Source of the DNA: an uncultured Lachnospiraceae bacterium
GTDB taxonomy: Bacteria > Bacillota > Clostridia > Lachnospirales > Lachnospiraceae
Direction: 5' to 3'
DNA: 19,916 nucleotides
NCBI GenBank assembly: GCA_900554925.1
Contig: USJG01000024.1
Location: 1-19,916, forward strand
Position 1 is the first letter of the stretch. Each line of letters begins with the position of its first letter. Position numbers and translations under genes: made by a program. Below the pieces are notes generated by a model. That model did no database searches, was not told where the DNA came from, and saw nothing but the letters and a program-made list of their open reading frames with translations. Positions 1 through 6,987 of this stretch are shown here, one piece after another.

Positions 1-11
1 CCGTTTGTACA

Positions 12-80
12 ATCTGCCAAAGGTACTTTCTAAAAGCACCTTTTGACACCCGAATTCCTATAGAGAAAGAAGTGGCAGAT
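12..80. repeat. Short inverted repeat enclosing the left IR copy
   Basis: ATCTGCCA at 12-19 is perfectly complementary to TGGCAGAT at 73-80. The pair encloses the left copy of the 31-bp inverted repeat. A second imperfect hairpin lies inside it: AGGTACTTT at 21-29 can pair with AAGCACCT around 34-41 with one mismatch. The interval can therefore fold as nested stems. Whether this is an RNA structure or part of a dispersed repeat cannot be told from one copy. Confidence 0.45.
25..55 (+). repeat. 31-bp inverted repeat, left copy
   Basis: These 31 bases match the reverse complement of 1138-1168 at 30 of 31 positions; the difference is C36 here. The conserved core includes CCTTTTGACACCCGAAT. The two copies bracket the coiled-coil gene with its promoter, leader and terminator. 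No direct target-site duplication is visible just outside the two ends, and no transposase or recombinase lies between them. Confidence 0.85.
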
Positions 81-299
81 AACCTGGTGTAAAGTATGTA
101 ATTGTCTTTGCATCGGGGTATTTTATTATTTGTTGTTTGTGCTTTTGGATAGACAAATATATGAAAAATAAACATGACTTATGATGAATTAAACAGCACC
201 TTGAAAACTTCATATCTTATACAGGGAAAACAGAAACATCCTGAAAATCTTCCAAAAAGATTGTTTCAAAAAGAACCGATATTTTTTTATGAAACCTTC
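56..299. other. AT-rich non-coding stretch, no gene seen
   Basis: I see no open reading frame with a ribosome binding site and no RNA gene in this interval. It is AT-rich with several short A and T runs. A segment near 195-215 (AGCACCTTGAAAAC followed by TTCATA) resembles a short motif I associate with rRNA operon spacers and other leaders, but no rRNA or tRNA follows. The promoter of the coiled-coil gene begins at its right edge. Confidence 0.5.
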
Positions 300-328
300 T
301 TGCGGTTACAAAGTGATTGTGTTATAGT
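300..328 (+). promoter_or_regulatory. Sigma-A-type promoter with extended -10 for the coiled-coil gene
   Basis: TTGCGG at 300-305 and TATAGT at 323-328 are separated by 17 nt. TGT immediately before the -10 hexamer makes an extended -10. Transcription would start near 335, giving a leader of about 150 nt before the start codon at 488. Confidence 0.7.
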
Positions 329-437
329 AAATGTATGAATTAAATCATGCACATAATAATTCTAAATTTCTTAGTGCATTATCGGTTATCCGATATCCTG
401 GCTTTTCGCCAAAGATTCATACAATTATAATACTTGC

Positions 438-467
438 AACAGGCGAAAGGAGAGATTTTTGCCTGTT
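438..467 (+). promoter_or_regulatory. 5' UTR hairpin just upstream of the coiled-coil gene SD
   Basis: AACAGGCGAAA at 438-448 pairs with TTTTGCCTGTT at 457-467, an 11-bp stem with one G-U pair and an 8-nt loop. It ends 8 nt before the AGGAGG at 476-481. Further upstream the leader has smaller hairpins (TCGG/CCGA near 381-392 and GGC/GCC near 401-411). It could affect translation or mRNA stability; no known riboswitch class is recognised. Confidence 0.5.
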
Positions 468-487
468 CTATTCACAGGAGGTTGAAA

Positions 488-1072
488 ATGGTAGACAAAG
501 AAATGCTTGCAGCAATGGAAGAATTGCTGGACAGGAAACTGGATGAGAAATTAGACGAAAAATTAGACAAGAAATTAGACGAGAAATTAAAACCGATTAA
601 CCAAAAATTAGATAATTTGGATCATCGGGTATCGCGGCTGGAAACTTCGGTGGAGAATCTGGAAACTTCAGTAGAGAATTTAAAAGAAGGAATGGAAGAA
701 TTAAGCGAACGCACCTCCAGACTGGAGACTTCGATGGAGAATCTGAAAGACGGAATGGAAGAATTAAGCGAGCGCACCTCCAGACTGGAAACTTCAGTAG
801 AGAATTTAAAAGAAGGAATGGAAGAATTAAGCGAGCGTACATCCAGACTGGAGACGTCAGTGGAAAAATTAGAAGAGGATATGACATATGTCAAAGTGGT
901 ACAGTTGGAAAACAATGTAATTCCAAGATTGAGTACCATAGAAAAATGTTATTTAGATACCTCCAGGAATTATTTAGGGCGGGCTGAACAGATAGACAGA
1001 ATGGATACAGATATCAGTATTTTGAAACAGGTAGTTACAAGCCATAGCGAACAGTTAAAGAAAGCACAATAA
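488..1072 (+). CDS. Coiled-coil protein with tandem heptad repeats, function unknown
   Basis: A predicted 194-residue, highly charged, almost wholly helical protein without signal peptide or membrane segment, so probably cytoplasmic. Residues 17-35 are four-residue KLDE-type repeats. Residues 51-130 hold 21-residue units (three heptads each) of the type LETSVENLKEGMEELSER. Residues 135-194 are non-repetitive, still coiled-coil-like, and contain the ENNVIPRL segment. Start: ATG at 488 follows AGGAGG at 476-481 with 6-nt spacing; an in-frame ATG at 434 lies upstream of the hairpin and lacks a comparable site. The gene has its own promoter (300-328) and terminator and is enclosed by the 31-bp inverted repeat. 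From general knowledge, similar repeat-rich coiled-coil proteins of unknown function are frequent in Lachnospiraceae. No enzymatic motif is visible, so I assign no function. Confidence 0.85.
   Translation: MVDKEMLAAMEELLDRKLDEKLDEKLDKKLDEKLKPINQKLDNLDHRVSRLETSVENLETSVENLKEGMEELSERTSRLETSMENLKDGMEELSERTSRLETSVENLKEGMEELSERTSRLETSVEKLEEDMTYVKVVQLENNVIPRLSTIEKCYLDTSRNYLGRAEQIDRMDTDISILKQVVTSHSEQLKKAQ
536..592 (+). repeat. 12-nt in-frame repeats encoding KLDE units
   Basis: About four and a half near-identical 12-nt units encode consecutive lysine-leucine-aspartate-glutamate/lysine tetrads near the N-terminus of the coiled-coil protein. The leucine spacing of four does not match a perfect heptad, so this is probably a charged single helix or loose coiled-coil entry. 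Such short units can change copy number by slippage. Confidence 0.7.
638..878 (+). repeat. 63-bp tandem repeats in the coiled-coil gene
   Basis: The CTGGA(A/G)AC anchor recurs at 638, 659, 722, 785 and 848. The spacings are 21, 63, 63 and 63 bp, so three full 63-bp units follow a 21-bp partial unit, with a partial unit at the end. Each unit encodes exactly three heptads, so gain or loss of a unit keeps both reading frame and coiled-coil register. Units differ by a few substitutions. Confidence 0.9.
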
Positions 1073-1080
1073 ATGAAAAT

Positions 1081-1126
1081 AAACTCCCGGTATAAGATAG
1101 GAAGAAATCTTGTACCGGGAGTTTTT
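1081..1126 (+). terminator. Intrinsic terminator after the coiled-coil gene
   Basis: AAACTCCCGGTA at 1081-1092 pairs perfectly with TACCGGGAGTTT at 1113-1124. An inner stem (AAGAT 1094-1098 with ATCTT 1107-1111) extends it, and a T run follows (1122-1126). It should insulate the downstream envelope genes from the promoter at 300-328. Confidence 0.9.
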
Positions 1127-1137
1127 AATATAACAGG

Positions 1138-1168
1138 ATTCGGGTGTCAAAAGGTACTTTTAGAAAGT
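1138..1168 (-). repeat. 31-bp inverted repeat, right copy
   Basis: This is the reverse complement of 25-55 with one mismatch. It lies between the terminator of the coiled-coil gene and the ribosome binding site (AGGAGG at 1180-1185) of the next gene, ending 11 nt before that site. The DNA upstream of the envelope genes therefore consists mainly of this repeat. Confidence 0.85.
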
Positions 1169-1193
1169 GATATGCGGACAGGAGGCATGGAAT

Positions 1194-2549
1194 TTGAATA
1201 AAAAAATTGCAGGAAAAGACAAGGCAGAATTTGCAGTAAAGGTTTTGAAAGTTTTTATTATAGGCGTATATCCGCTGCTATTGTTTGAATTGGATTTGGG
1301 AAGCGTTGCTGTTCAAAGTTTCGTGCTGTTTTTAGGGGCAATGGGAGCGCTTTTATACAGTATCCTGTTAATTCGGTCCCGGGAATGGAAGTTAACTATG
1401 CCTTCGGGAAGAATTAGTCTTATGATATTGATATTAGCGGTATATGCATTTCTTAAAGTAATAATAAAGATCATTACCGCAGCAGAAACAGTACATTTTG
1501 ACTTTGAAATAACGGTCTTGGCATTGGCGGCAATTTATCTTCTGATTGCCTTAAGGCCGGTATTTTCAGAGCAGGATTTTGATATTCTGCTTTTCTCCGG
1601 TCTTATTGTATTTGCATTATTATTAATAAAATATTTCTGTTCAGATGGAGCAGACAATATGTTGGCAATTCTTCTGAAGGATAAGGAGGGGATGGTCTCC
1701 TATGTAATGCTGGTCTGTATGGTTGGTCTTTGGCAATATATAAGGTGCAGGGACAAGCTGCGTTCCATTTTTTACATAGGGGTATTAACAGTGGGATTTC
1801 TGATATTGTTTATTAATCAAAACAGGGTAAGTATCTGGCTGATGGCCATGGTGTTTATAGCCCTGCCCATATTACAGCGTCCCACAGCAGAATTGATTAA
1901 AAAAGATATGCAGATTTTTTTCATCTATCTGTTTCTGCTTTCTAATATGAGTCTTCTGACAAATTATACTAGTCTTTTGCGGATGGATTTAAGTTATGAT
2001 CTTGAGCAGAGCGTTTATCTGGAACTGTTAGTTGCCATAGGGGGGATTTTTTTCTTTAAGTTCTGGGACAGGATTCCCGAAGGTGTGGATCACAAAAGAC
2101 TGGTTATGAGAAAAATGAGAAGAGGGTATCAATTTCTTTTAAAGCTAATGGGCATTGTTTTTATTGGTATCCTGCTTGGAGGAGAGAATTGGCAGAAATT
2201 ACCGGATCAGGGAGGCGCAAATGTGGTAAAAGGGTCTGCTGTTTTGCTGGTGGATCAGGTAATGCAGGGGGAGAGTGGGTTTTATCTGTGTTTTAAGCAT
2301 CTTGGCTTGATTGGAGGAACACTGCTGCTTGTTTTGGCGATACTTTTAATTGCCGGATTGAGGAAGAATTACCGGCTTGATAAGCCGGTTACAGGGATGC
2401 TGATTTTAATTTCCAGCGTGTTTTTGCTACAGCTTTTATTTTGGGATGTTAACAGCAGCACACTGGCGCTATATTGGCTGTTTATGATTCTGGCAATTAC
2501 ATATAAAGAAGAAAAATTAAAAGTTATCAGTAATAAAATAAAATTTTAG
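1194..2549 (+). CDS. Polytopic membrane protein, putative O-antigen ligase/polymerase-like
   Basis: About 451 residues and roughly 11-12 hydrophobic segments spread along the whole length, for example near residues 17-34, 39-60, 72-94, 103-121, 131-147, 192-225, 239-258, 278-293, 320-336, 375-397 and 405-443. A basic segment around INQNRVSIW, between two adjacent membrane spans, resembles the region of Wzy/WaaL-type polysaccharide polymerases and ligases, and the size and topology fit that class. Start: a TTG at 1194 lies 8 nt after AGGAGG (1180-1185). An in-frame GTG at 1167 would begin inside the inverted repeat and has no suitable site. No promoter is clear between the preceding terminator and this gene. 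The SH3 gene follows after 16 nt, so the two are probably co-transcribed. A family-level guess from topology and context; a generic membrane protein remains possible. Confidence 0.6.
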   Translation: MNKKIAGKDKAEFAVKVLKVFIIGVYPLLLFELDLGSVAVQSFVLFLGAMGALLYSILLIRSREWKLTMPSGRISLMILILAVYAFLKVIIKIITAAETVHFDFEITVLALAAIYLLIALRPVFSEQDFDILLFSGLIVFALLLIKYFCSDGADNMLAILLKDKEGMVSYVMLVCMVGLWQYIRCRDKLRSIFYIGVLTVGFLILFINQNRVSIWLMAMVFIALPILQRPTAELIKKDMQIFFIYLFLLSNMSLLTNYTSLLRMDLSYDLEQSVYLELLVAIGGIFFFKFWDRIPEGVDHKRLVMRKMRRGYQFLLKLMGIVFIGILLGGENWQKLPDQGGANVVKGSAVLLVDQVMQGESGFYLCFKHLGLIGGTLLLVLAILLIAGLRKNYRLDKPVTGMLILISSVFLLQLLFWDVNSSTLALYWLFMILAITYKEEKLKVISNKIKF

Positions 2550-2565
2550 AGAGGAGAATGTAAAA

Positions 2566-3102
2566 ATGAAAAAAGTATTATTGGTGTTAGTATCAGTTTT
2601 ATGGCTTGGGGCAATGGCTTTCTTTCCTGTAAAAGCAGGTGAAGCAGCCAGTGAGGTGGAAATCAATGAACTGAATCAGATTATGGCGGCAAAGGATAAA
2701 CTGGAAGCAAGGGAAATCCCTGATGACAATGGGAAGGTTACGATTACCTACGAGAGCGGAGCACCGGTATTTGTGACAGGAGAAACAGCAAACGGATGGT
2801 ACAGAGTTTCCTATCAGGATAAGATAGGATATGTGCATAAATCAGCGCTTACGGCCCAGGAGCTTGATACAGAAGGGTTGGATAAGGAAATGCAACAGGC
2901 CCAGGAAGAAAGCAGGCTGGTCGTAGAAGAAGTGGAAAGATACAGGGCTGAGGCGAGGCGTTCCAGAATTTGGGGAACTGTTATTGTGCTGCTGGTGGCT
3001 GGAATATTTGCGACGGGCATTATTTCTACCGTAAAGACGGAAAAAGGAAAAAATCAGTCAGGAAAGGATGAGGAGATTATGGATCTGGATCAGGAGAATT
3101 AA
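2566..3102 (+). CDS. Secreted SH3-domain protein anchored by a C-terminal membrane helix
   Basis: A 178-residue protein with a signal peptide (residues 1 to about 24, cleavage likely near VKA-GEA), a bacterial SH3 (SH3b) domain at about 55-96 including the GWYRVSY and GYVHKS segments, a charged helical coiled-coil stretch at 103-133, a transmembrane helix at about 136-157, and a short charged cytoplasmic tail. The predicted topology is SH3 domain outside, tail inside. SH3b domains usually bind peptidoglycan or other wall components, so a wall-sensing or wall-binding role is plausible. The GAGAGGAG ribosome binding site overlaps the end of the preceding gene, implying coupling with the polymerase-like protein. 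The amidase gene follows 100 nt later. The domain call is good; the role is inference. Confidence 0.8.
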   Translation: MKKVLLVLVSVLWLGAMAFFPVKAGEAASEVEINELNQIMAAKDKLEAREIPDDNGKVTITYESGAPVFVTGETANGWYRVSYQDKIGYVHKSALTAQELDTEGLDKEMQQAQEESRLVVEEVERYRAEARRSRIWGTVIVLLVAGIFATGIISTVKTEKGKNQSGKDEEIMDLDQEN

Positions 3103-3124
3103 GAAAACATTTATAGAAAATTAA

Positions 3125-3152
3125 GTAACATCCCCTGAACTTTAGTTATAAT
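3125..3152 (+). promoter_or_regulatory. Candidate promoter for the amidase gene
   Basis: A perfect TATAAT at 3147-3152 is preceded by GTAACA (3125-3130, 4 of 6 to consensus) at 16-nt spacing. It lies about 50 nt before the amidase start, so the amidase may be expressed separately from the two upstream envelope genes. Confidence 0.45.
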
Positions 3153-3202
3153 CAGATAAGTGGCAGCAGCCATGATTTTGACAGTACAAAGGATGAGGCG
3201 GG

Positions 3203-3985
3203 ATGAAATTGGAGGAACTGGAATTTATAGATATTTCAAGACCAGAGCAAAAAAAGGGACCCAGGGAGCTTGACAGGCAGCGTCAGATAATAATAAGAAA
3301 GAAGCGGCGCAGGAGAAAAAGGCGTATCATAAAAGGCATTATCATATTGTGTGAATTGGGATTCATTATTATTTTGTGTTTCTTAATCTATCATCTGATC
3401 CGGTCATTTTCAGGAGAAGAGGAGATAACAGATGCTTTTAATTCCCAGAGAAGAGAAGTGATTAAGGCAAATGAAACGAAAAAACCTGACATTATAGAAG
3501 ATTTTTTGACGGTCAATGATTACTCACGTCCGGGGGAAGAGCTGAAAAGTGTTAATAATATTTTTGTGCACTATACAGCCAATTCAGGAACCAGTGCGGC
3601 GCAGAACAGGAGTTATTTTGAAAATCTGGGAATTACAGGAGAAACTTCAGCCAGCGCCCATTTTATCATAGGCTATGATGGGGAAATCATACAGTGTATT
3701 CCCCTTGACGAGATTGCCTATGCGGTGATGCAGCGCAATTATGATTCTATTTCCATAGAATGTTGTTATCTGGATGAGGATGGAAAATTTACGGAAGCAA
3801 CCTATCAGTCGCTGATACAGTTGTCGGCGTGGCTTTTAAAGGAGTATAAGCTGGCACCGGAGGATATGAGAAGACATTATGATGAAGGGGGGAAAAAGTG
3901 TCCCCTTTATTATGTAGAGCATGAGGAGGCCTGGGAACAATTCCTGAAAGACCTGGAAAGCTACATAATGGAAGAACAGGTGTAA
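3203..3985 (+). CDS. Membrane-anchored N-acetylmuramoyl-L-alanine amidase (Amidase_2/PGRP fold)
   Basis: 260 residues: a very basic cytoplasmic N-terminus (residues 27-44), one transmembrane helix (about 45-66), a linker, and an extracellular Amidase_2 domain (about 112-252). Zinc-site and catalytic residues are visible: H123 in FVHYT, H153 in SAHFII, H225 in RRHYD and C233 in GGKKCPLY, with K231/K232 before the cysteine as in T7-lysozyme-type amidases. It should cleave the amide bond between N-acetylmuramic acid and the stem peptide at the outer membrane face. No separate wall-binding domain is present, but an SH3 protein is encoded just upstream. Start at ATG 3203 follows GGATGAGGCGGG. A terminator follows at 4001. 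High confidence in the fold and the intact site; the physiological role (turnover, recycling or division) is unknown. Confidence 0.88.
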   Translation: MKLEELEFIDISRPEQKKGPRELDRQRQIIIRKKRRRRKRRIIKGIIILCELGFIIILCFLIYHLIRSFSGEEEITDAFNSQRREVIKANETKKPDIIEDFLTVNDYSRPGEELKSVNNIFVHYTANSGTSAAQNRSYFENLGITGETSASAHFIIGYDGEIIQCIPLDEIAYAVMQRNYDSISIECCYLDEDGKFTEATYQSLIQLSAWLLKEYKLAPEDMRRHYDEGGKKCPLYYVEHEEAWEQFLKDLESYIMEEQV

Positions 3986-4000
3986 TGCAAATTTGTTATG

Positions 4001-4026
4001 AAAAGGGCTGGAAACAGTCCTTTTTT
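4001..4026 (+). terminator. Intrinsic terminator after the amidase gene
   Basis: AAAAGGGCTG at 4001-4010 pairs with CAGTCCTTTT at 4015-4024, ten pairs with one G-U, closed by a GAAA tetraloop and followed by a T run. Confidence 0.85.
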
Positions 4027-4027
4027 A

Positions 4028-4056
4028 TTGACACAATTCCTCAGAAAATGTAAGAT
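4028..4056 (+). promoter_or_regulatory. Sigma-A promoter for the TetR gene
   Basis: A perfect TTGACA at 4028-4033 is followed, after 17 nt, by TAAGAT at 4051-4056. It starts one base after the T run of the preceding terminator and lies about 37 nt before the TetR start codon. TetR-family genes are often autoregulated, but I could not identify a clear operator palindrome. Confidence 0.65.
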
Positions 4057-4092
4057 AATAACAGATGTTATACAAAAGAAGGGATGAATGGC

Positions 4093-4644
4093 ATGGCAAG
4101 AAAAGAAACAATTACAAAGGAAGATATTCTTCAGGCGGCATTTGCAATTTTACAGGAGGAAGGGATAGAACAGGTTACCGCCAGAAAGCTGGCGGCAAAG
4201 GCAAATTGCTCTACCCAGCCTATTTTCAGGGTATACAGCAGTATGGAAAAGCTGACAGAGGAATTATTTGGAAGAGCATGTCAGTATTTTGAAGATTATT
4301 ATGCAGGTTTTCCCAGATTGACGGTGACACCCTTTGCCAATCTGGGACAGGCATATATTAAATTTGCCGGTGAACATAAAAAGATTTTTGAATTTGTATT
4401 TTTATCTTCCGAGAGATATGGCAGAAGTATGTATGATCTGGTCAATGGCGCCAAAGGAAATGTGAGCAGGGAAATACAGACAGCCGCCTTGCAGGGGTGC
4501 AGAAATGCCAGTGAATTGTTTATGAAAATGTGGATATTTATCCATGGTGCTGCCTGTATGTCGCTTACGGGAGATTATGATCTTTCAGAGGAAGAAACCA
4601 TGCAGCTGCTCAAGGAGGCTTACCAGTCATTTAAACAGATATAG
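4093..4644 (+). CDS. TetR/AcrR-family transcriptional regulator
   Basis: 183 residues from the second ATG. The N-terminal DNA-binding domain (about 7-52) shows the usual order: a helix with ILQAAFAILQEEG, then the helix-turn-helix TARKLAAKANCSTQPIF around residues 28-44. The C-terminal two-thirds is the variable helical ligand-binding and dimerisation region. Start: ATG at 4093 is 9 nt from AAGGG (4079-4083); the ATG at 4084 abuts that site and is less likely. The gene has its own promoter, and the next gene, an RpiR-type regulator, follows 71 nt later in the same direction. The ligand and targets are not deducible from sequence. Confidence 0.85.
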   Translation: MARKETITKEDILQAAFAILQEEGIEQVTARKLAAKANCSTQPIFRVYSSMEKLTEELFGRACQYFEDYYAGFPRLTVTPFANLGQAYIKFAGEHKKIFEFVFLSSERYGRSMYDLVNGAKGNVSREIQTAALQGCRNASELFMKMWIFIHGAACMSLTGDYDLSEEETMQLLKEAYQSFKQI

Positions 4645-4715
4645 ATAACGGGTGAAATATTTGCGCAGGCAGAAAGAAGAATCCCGGTTATTGGAAAGGA
4701 TATGGTTATTTTCAG

Positions 4716-5648
4716 ATGGAACAGAAGGAACATGATATTATTACCAGAATGAATGACAGATATATGAAAATGAGTAAGGGGCACAAGGCAATTGCCGCTT
4801 ATATATCTGATCATTATGAGCAGGCAGTGTTTATGACAGCAGCTAAGCTGGGCGAAACGGTAGGCGTCAGTGAATCCACAGTGGTGCGTTTTGCCATGGG
4901 ACTGGGATATGAGGGGTATCCTGAGTTTCAGCAGGCATTGGCAGACTGGGTAAAAAATAAATTGAATTCGGTTCAGAAAATAGGAACCAAGTATGGCAAA
5001 AGTACACAATCGGAAGTTCTTCACTCGGTCCTTAATGCAGATATTGAAAAAATACAGGATACCATAGTTAATCTGGACGCGGCTGCTTTTGAAGCGGCAG
5101 TTGATATTATTCTGGAGGCCGAAACTATTTATCTTGTAGGGGTAAGAAGCTGTGAACCCCTTGCAGATTTTTTGCATTTTTATTTGAACATGATCAGGGG
5201 AAATATTGTTCTTATAAAAACAACAAGTGTTACAGAAATGTTTGAGCAGATGATACGTATCAGTGAAAAGGATGCTATTATCGGTATCAGCTTTCCCAGA
5301 TATTCCATGCGTACTTTAAAGGCAATGGAATTTGCAAACGACAGGAATGCCAAAGTTATTACCATAACGGACAGTATTCATTCTCCTATGAACCTGTATT
5401 CTTCCTGCAATCTGCTTGCAAGAAGTGACATGGTTTCCATTGTAGATTCGCTGGTGGCACCGCTTAGTGTAATTAACGCCCTGGTGGTGGCTCTTTGTTT
5501 GAAACAGCCGGAAACAGTGAAAAAGAATCTGGAAACATTGGAGGATGTGTGGAACAATTATCAGGTTTATTTAAACGACGAAATTAATTTTATTGATGAA
5601 GAGCCTATGTTGAACTATCCTCTGATGAAGAAGGAAGAACAGCTATAA
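4716..5648 (+). CDS. MurR/RpiR-family transcriptional regulator with SIS domain
   Basis: 310 residues. The N-terminal HTH_6 domain (about 5-80) contains AAKLGETVGVSESTVVRF, the typical RpiR recognition region. A SIS sugar-phosphate-binding domain follows at about 125-260, with YLVGVRSCEPLADF and ISFPRYSMRTLKA segments characteristic of this group. Such proteins sense a phosphosugar or amino-sugar phosphate and control its metabolism; no sugar transport or catabolic genes are adjacent here. Start uncertain: ATG 4716 has only a distant GGAAAGGA (about 15 nt away), and an ATG at 4749 is also possible. The BaiN-like flavoprotein gene starts 33 nt after the stop, so the two probably share a transcript. 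The family call is secure; the regulated genes are unknown. Confidence 0.85.
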   Translation: MEQKEHDIITRMNDRYMKMSKGHKAIAAYISDHYEQAVFMTAAKLGETVGVSESTVVRFAMGLGYEGYPEFQQALADWVKNKLNSVQKIGTKYGKSTQSEVLHSVLNADIEKIQDTIVNLDAAAFEAAVDIILEAETIYLVGVRSCEPLADFLHFYLNMIRGNIVLIKTTSVTEMFEQMIRISEKDAIIGISFPRYSMRTLKAMEFANDRNAKVITITDSIHSPMNLYSSCNLLARSDMVSIVDSLVAPLSVINALVVALCLKQPETVKKNLETLEDVWNNYQVYLNDEINFIDEEPMLNYPLMKKEEQL

Positions 5649-5681
5649 GCTTATCATTATATTAGTCAGAAAGTGGAATTT

Positions 5682-6932
5682 ATGAAACAGATTATCGTAA
5701 TAGGCGGCGGGGCGGCAGGAATGATGGCGGCTATAGGGGCAGCCAGAGAGGGCGCGGAAGTAACGCTGCTTGAACAGAATGAAAAGACAGGAAAAAAGAT
5801 TTTTATTACAGGGAAGGGCAGATGTAATCTCACAAATGCCTGTGAGCAGGAAGATTTTTTTGAACATGTGATCAGCAATGGCAAGTTTTTATACAGTGCC
5901 TTTTATCAGATGGACAACCGGTCGGTAATGAATTTTTTTGAAAATGCCGGCTGCAAAGTTAAAGTAGAGCGTGGAGAAAGGGTTTTTCCCATATCCGATC
6001 ATTCCTCCGATGTGATAGCGGCATTAAACAGACAGATGGAGAAGGAAAAAGTAAAAGTCCAGCTGCATACAAAGGTACAGGAAATATTAATCAATGATGA
6101 AAAAACACAGATAACAGGTGTAAAGCTTGTTGATGGAAGAAAGTTATCTGCTGACGCAGTGATCGTTGCAACAGGAGGAAAGTCTTATGAATCCACTGGT
6201 GCTTCCGGGGATGGCTATCTGTTTGCCAGGGAAGCGGGACACACAGTAAAAGAAATAAAGCCGGCGCTGGTGCCTTTCACGGTAAAAGAGGACTGGTGCA
6301 TGGAATTACAGGGACTTTCCCTTAAAAATGTATCTGTTATTTTAAAAAGCGGTAAGAAAAAACTTTATGAGGGCTTTGGGGAAATGCTGTTTACTCATTT
6401 TGGCGTCAGCGGCCCATTGATCTTAAGCGCCAGCAGTTACTATGCAAAAAAGCTTTATGGTATGCCGGCAGAGCTTTTCATTGATTTGAAACCAGCCCTT
6501 AGTGCAGAACAACTGGATAAAAGGCTGCTTAAGGATTTTGACGAAAATAAAAACAGACAGTTTAAAAATGCGCTGAGTGGTCTTTTCCCAGCCAAACTGA
6601 TTCCGGTTATGATCAGATTATCAGGCATTTCTCCGGAAAAAAGAGTAAATGAAATAACTAAAGAGGAGCGGGGCGTACTGATTCAGCGTATAAAAAATCT
6701 TTCCCTGACTGTTACCGGAACCAGAGACTTTAAAGAAGCAATCATAACCCAGGGCGGCGTTCATGTGAAGGAAATCAATCCGTCTACCATGGAATCCAGG
6801 CTGGTAAAGGGCCTTTATTTTGCCGGCGAAGTGCTTGACTTAGATGCGGTTACAGGAGGCTTTAATCTGCAGATTGCATGGTCTACCGGATATGCTGCGG
6901 GGATAAGCGCGGCTTTGCAAAAGTCAGAATAG
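5682..6932 (+). CDS. NAD(P)/FAD-dependent oxidoreductase, BaiN/HI0933 (YhiN) family
   Basis: 416 residues. An N-terminal dinucleotide-binding motif (GGGAAG at residues 8-13 after IIVI) is followed by GKGRCNLTN near 44-52, a family signature, and a C-terminal FAGEVLDLDAVTGGFN segment that closes the FAD site. The family is a widespread flavoprotein group of mostly unknown substrate; one member from a bile-acid-metabolising clostridium, BaiN, has been proposed to act in bile-acid 7-dehydroxylation, but membership alone does not imply that here because no other bai genes are present. Start: ATG 5682 is preceded by a weak AAAGTGGA; a GTG at 5673 is in frame but embedded in that site. It follows the RpiR gene by 33 nt and precedes the cmk operon. 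Confident family, unknown reaction. Confidence 0.85.
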   Translation: MKQIIVIGGGAAGMMAAIGAAREGAEVTLLEQNEKTGKKIFITGKGRCNLTNACEQEDFFEHVISNGKFLYSAFYQMDNRSVMNFFENAGCKVKVERGERVFPISDHSSDVIAALNRQMEKEKVKVQLHTKVQEILINDEKTQITGVKLVDGRKLSADAVIVATGGKSYESTGASGDGYLFAREAGHTVKEIKPALVPFTVKEDWCMELQGLSLKNVSVILKSGKKKLYEGFGEMLFTHFGVSGPLILSASSYYAKKLYGMPAELFIDLKPALSAEQLDKRLLKDFDENKNRQFKNALSGLFPAKLIPVMIRLSGISPEKRVNEITKEERGVLIQRIKNLSLTVTGTRDFKEAIITQGGVHVKEINPSTMESRLVKGLYFAGEVLDLDAVTGGFNLQIAWSTGYAAGISAALQKSE

Positions 6933-6987
6933 CAGGTTATAAAAATAAGAAGGCATTTGCGAAAAAGCCAATAAACGAAAAGGATAC

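Noticed and set aside
195..215. AGCACCTTGAAAAC-type motif recalling an rRNA operon spacer
   Set aside because: No rRNA or tRNA follows and the match is short and from memory. Not enough to call an rRNA remnant.
331..546. 71-codon reading frame beginning at 331 in the leader of the coiled-coil gene
   Set aside because: Its ATG is only 3 nt after the predicted -10, so it would precede the transcript start. It has no ribosome binding site and overlaps the real gene in another frame.
638..878. CRISPR-like array
   Set aside because: The 63-bp repeats are contiguous with no spacers, are in frame and encode heptads. They are protein repeats.
622..939. Minus-strand reading frames opposite the coiled-coil gene
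   Set aside because: Low-complexity mirror frames produced by the coding repeats, with no ribosome binding sites.
25..1168. Insertion sequence
   Set aside because: Terminal inverted repeats are present but there is no transposase and no visible target-site duplication; recorded only as an inverted repeat pair.
5682..6932. Bile-acid 7-dehydroxylation gene baiN
   Set aside because: Only family-level similarity is seen; no other bai genes are nearby and the family is widespread in bacteria that do not transform bile acids.
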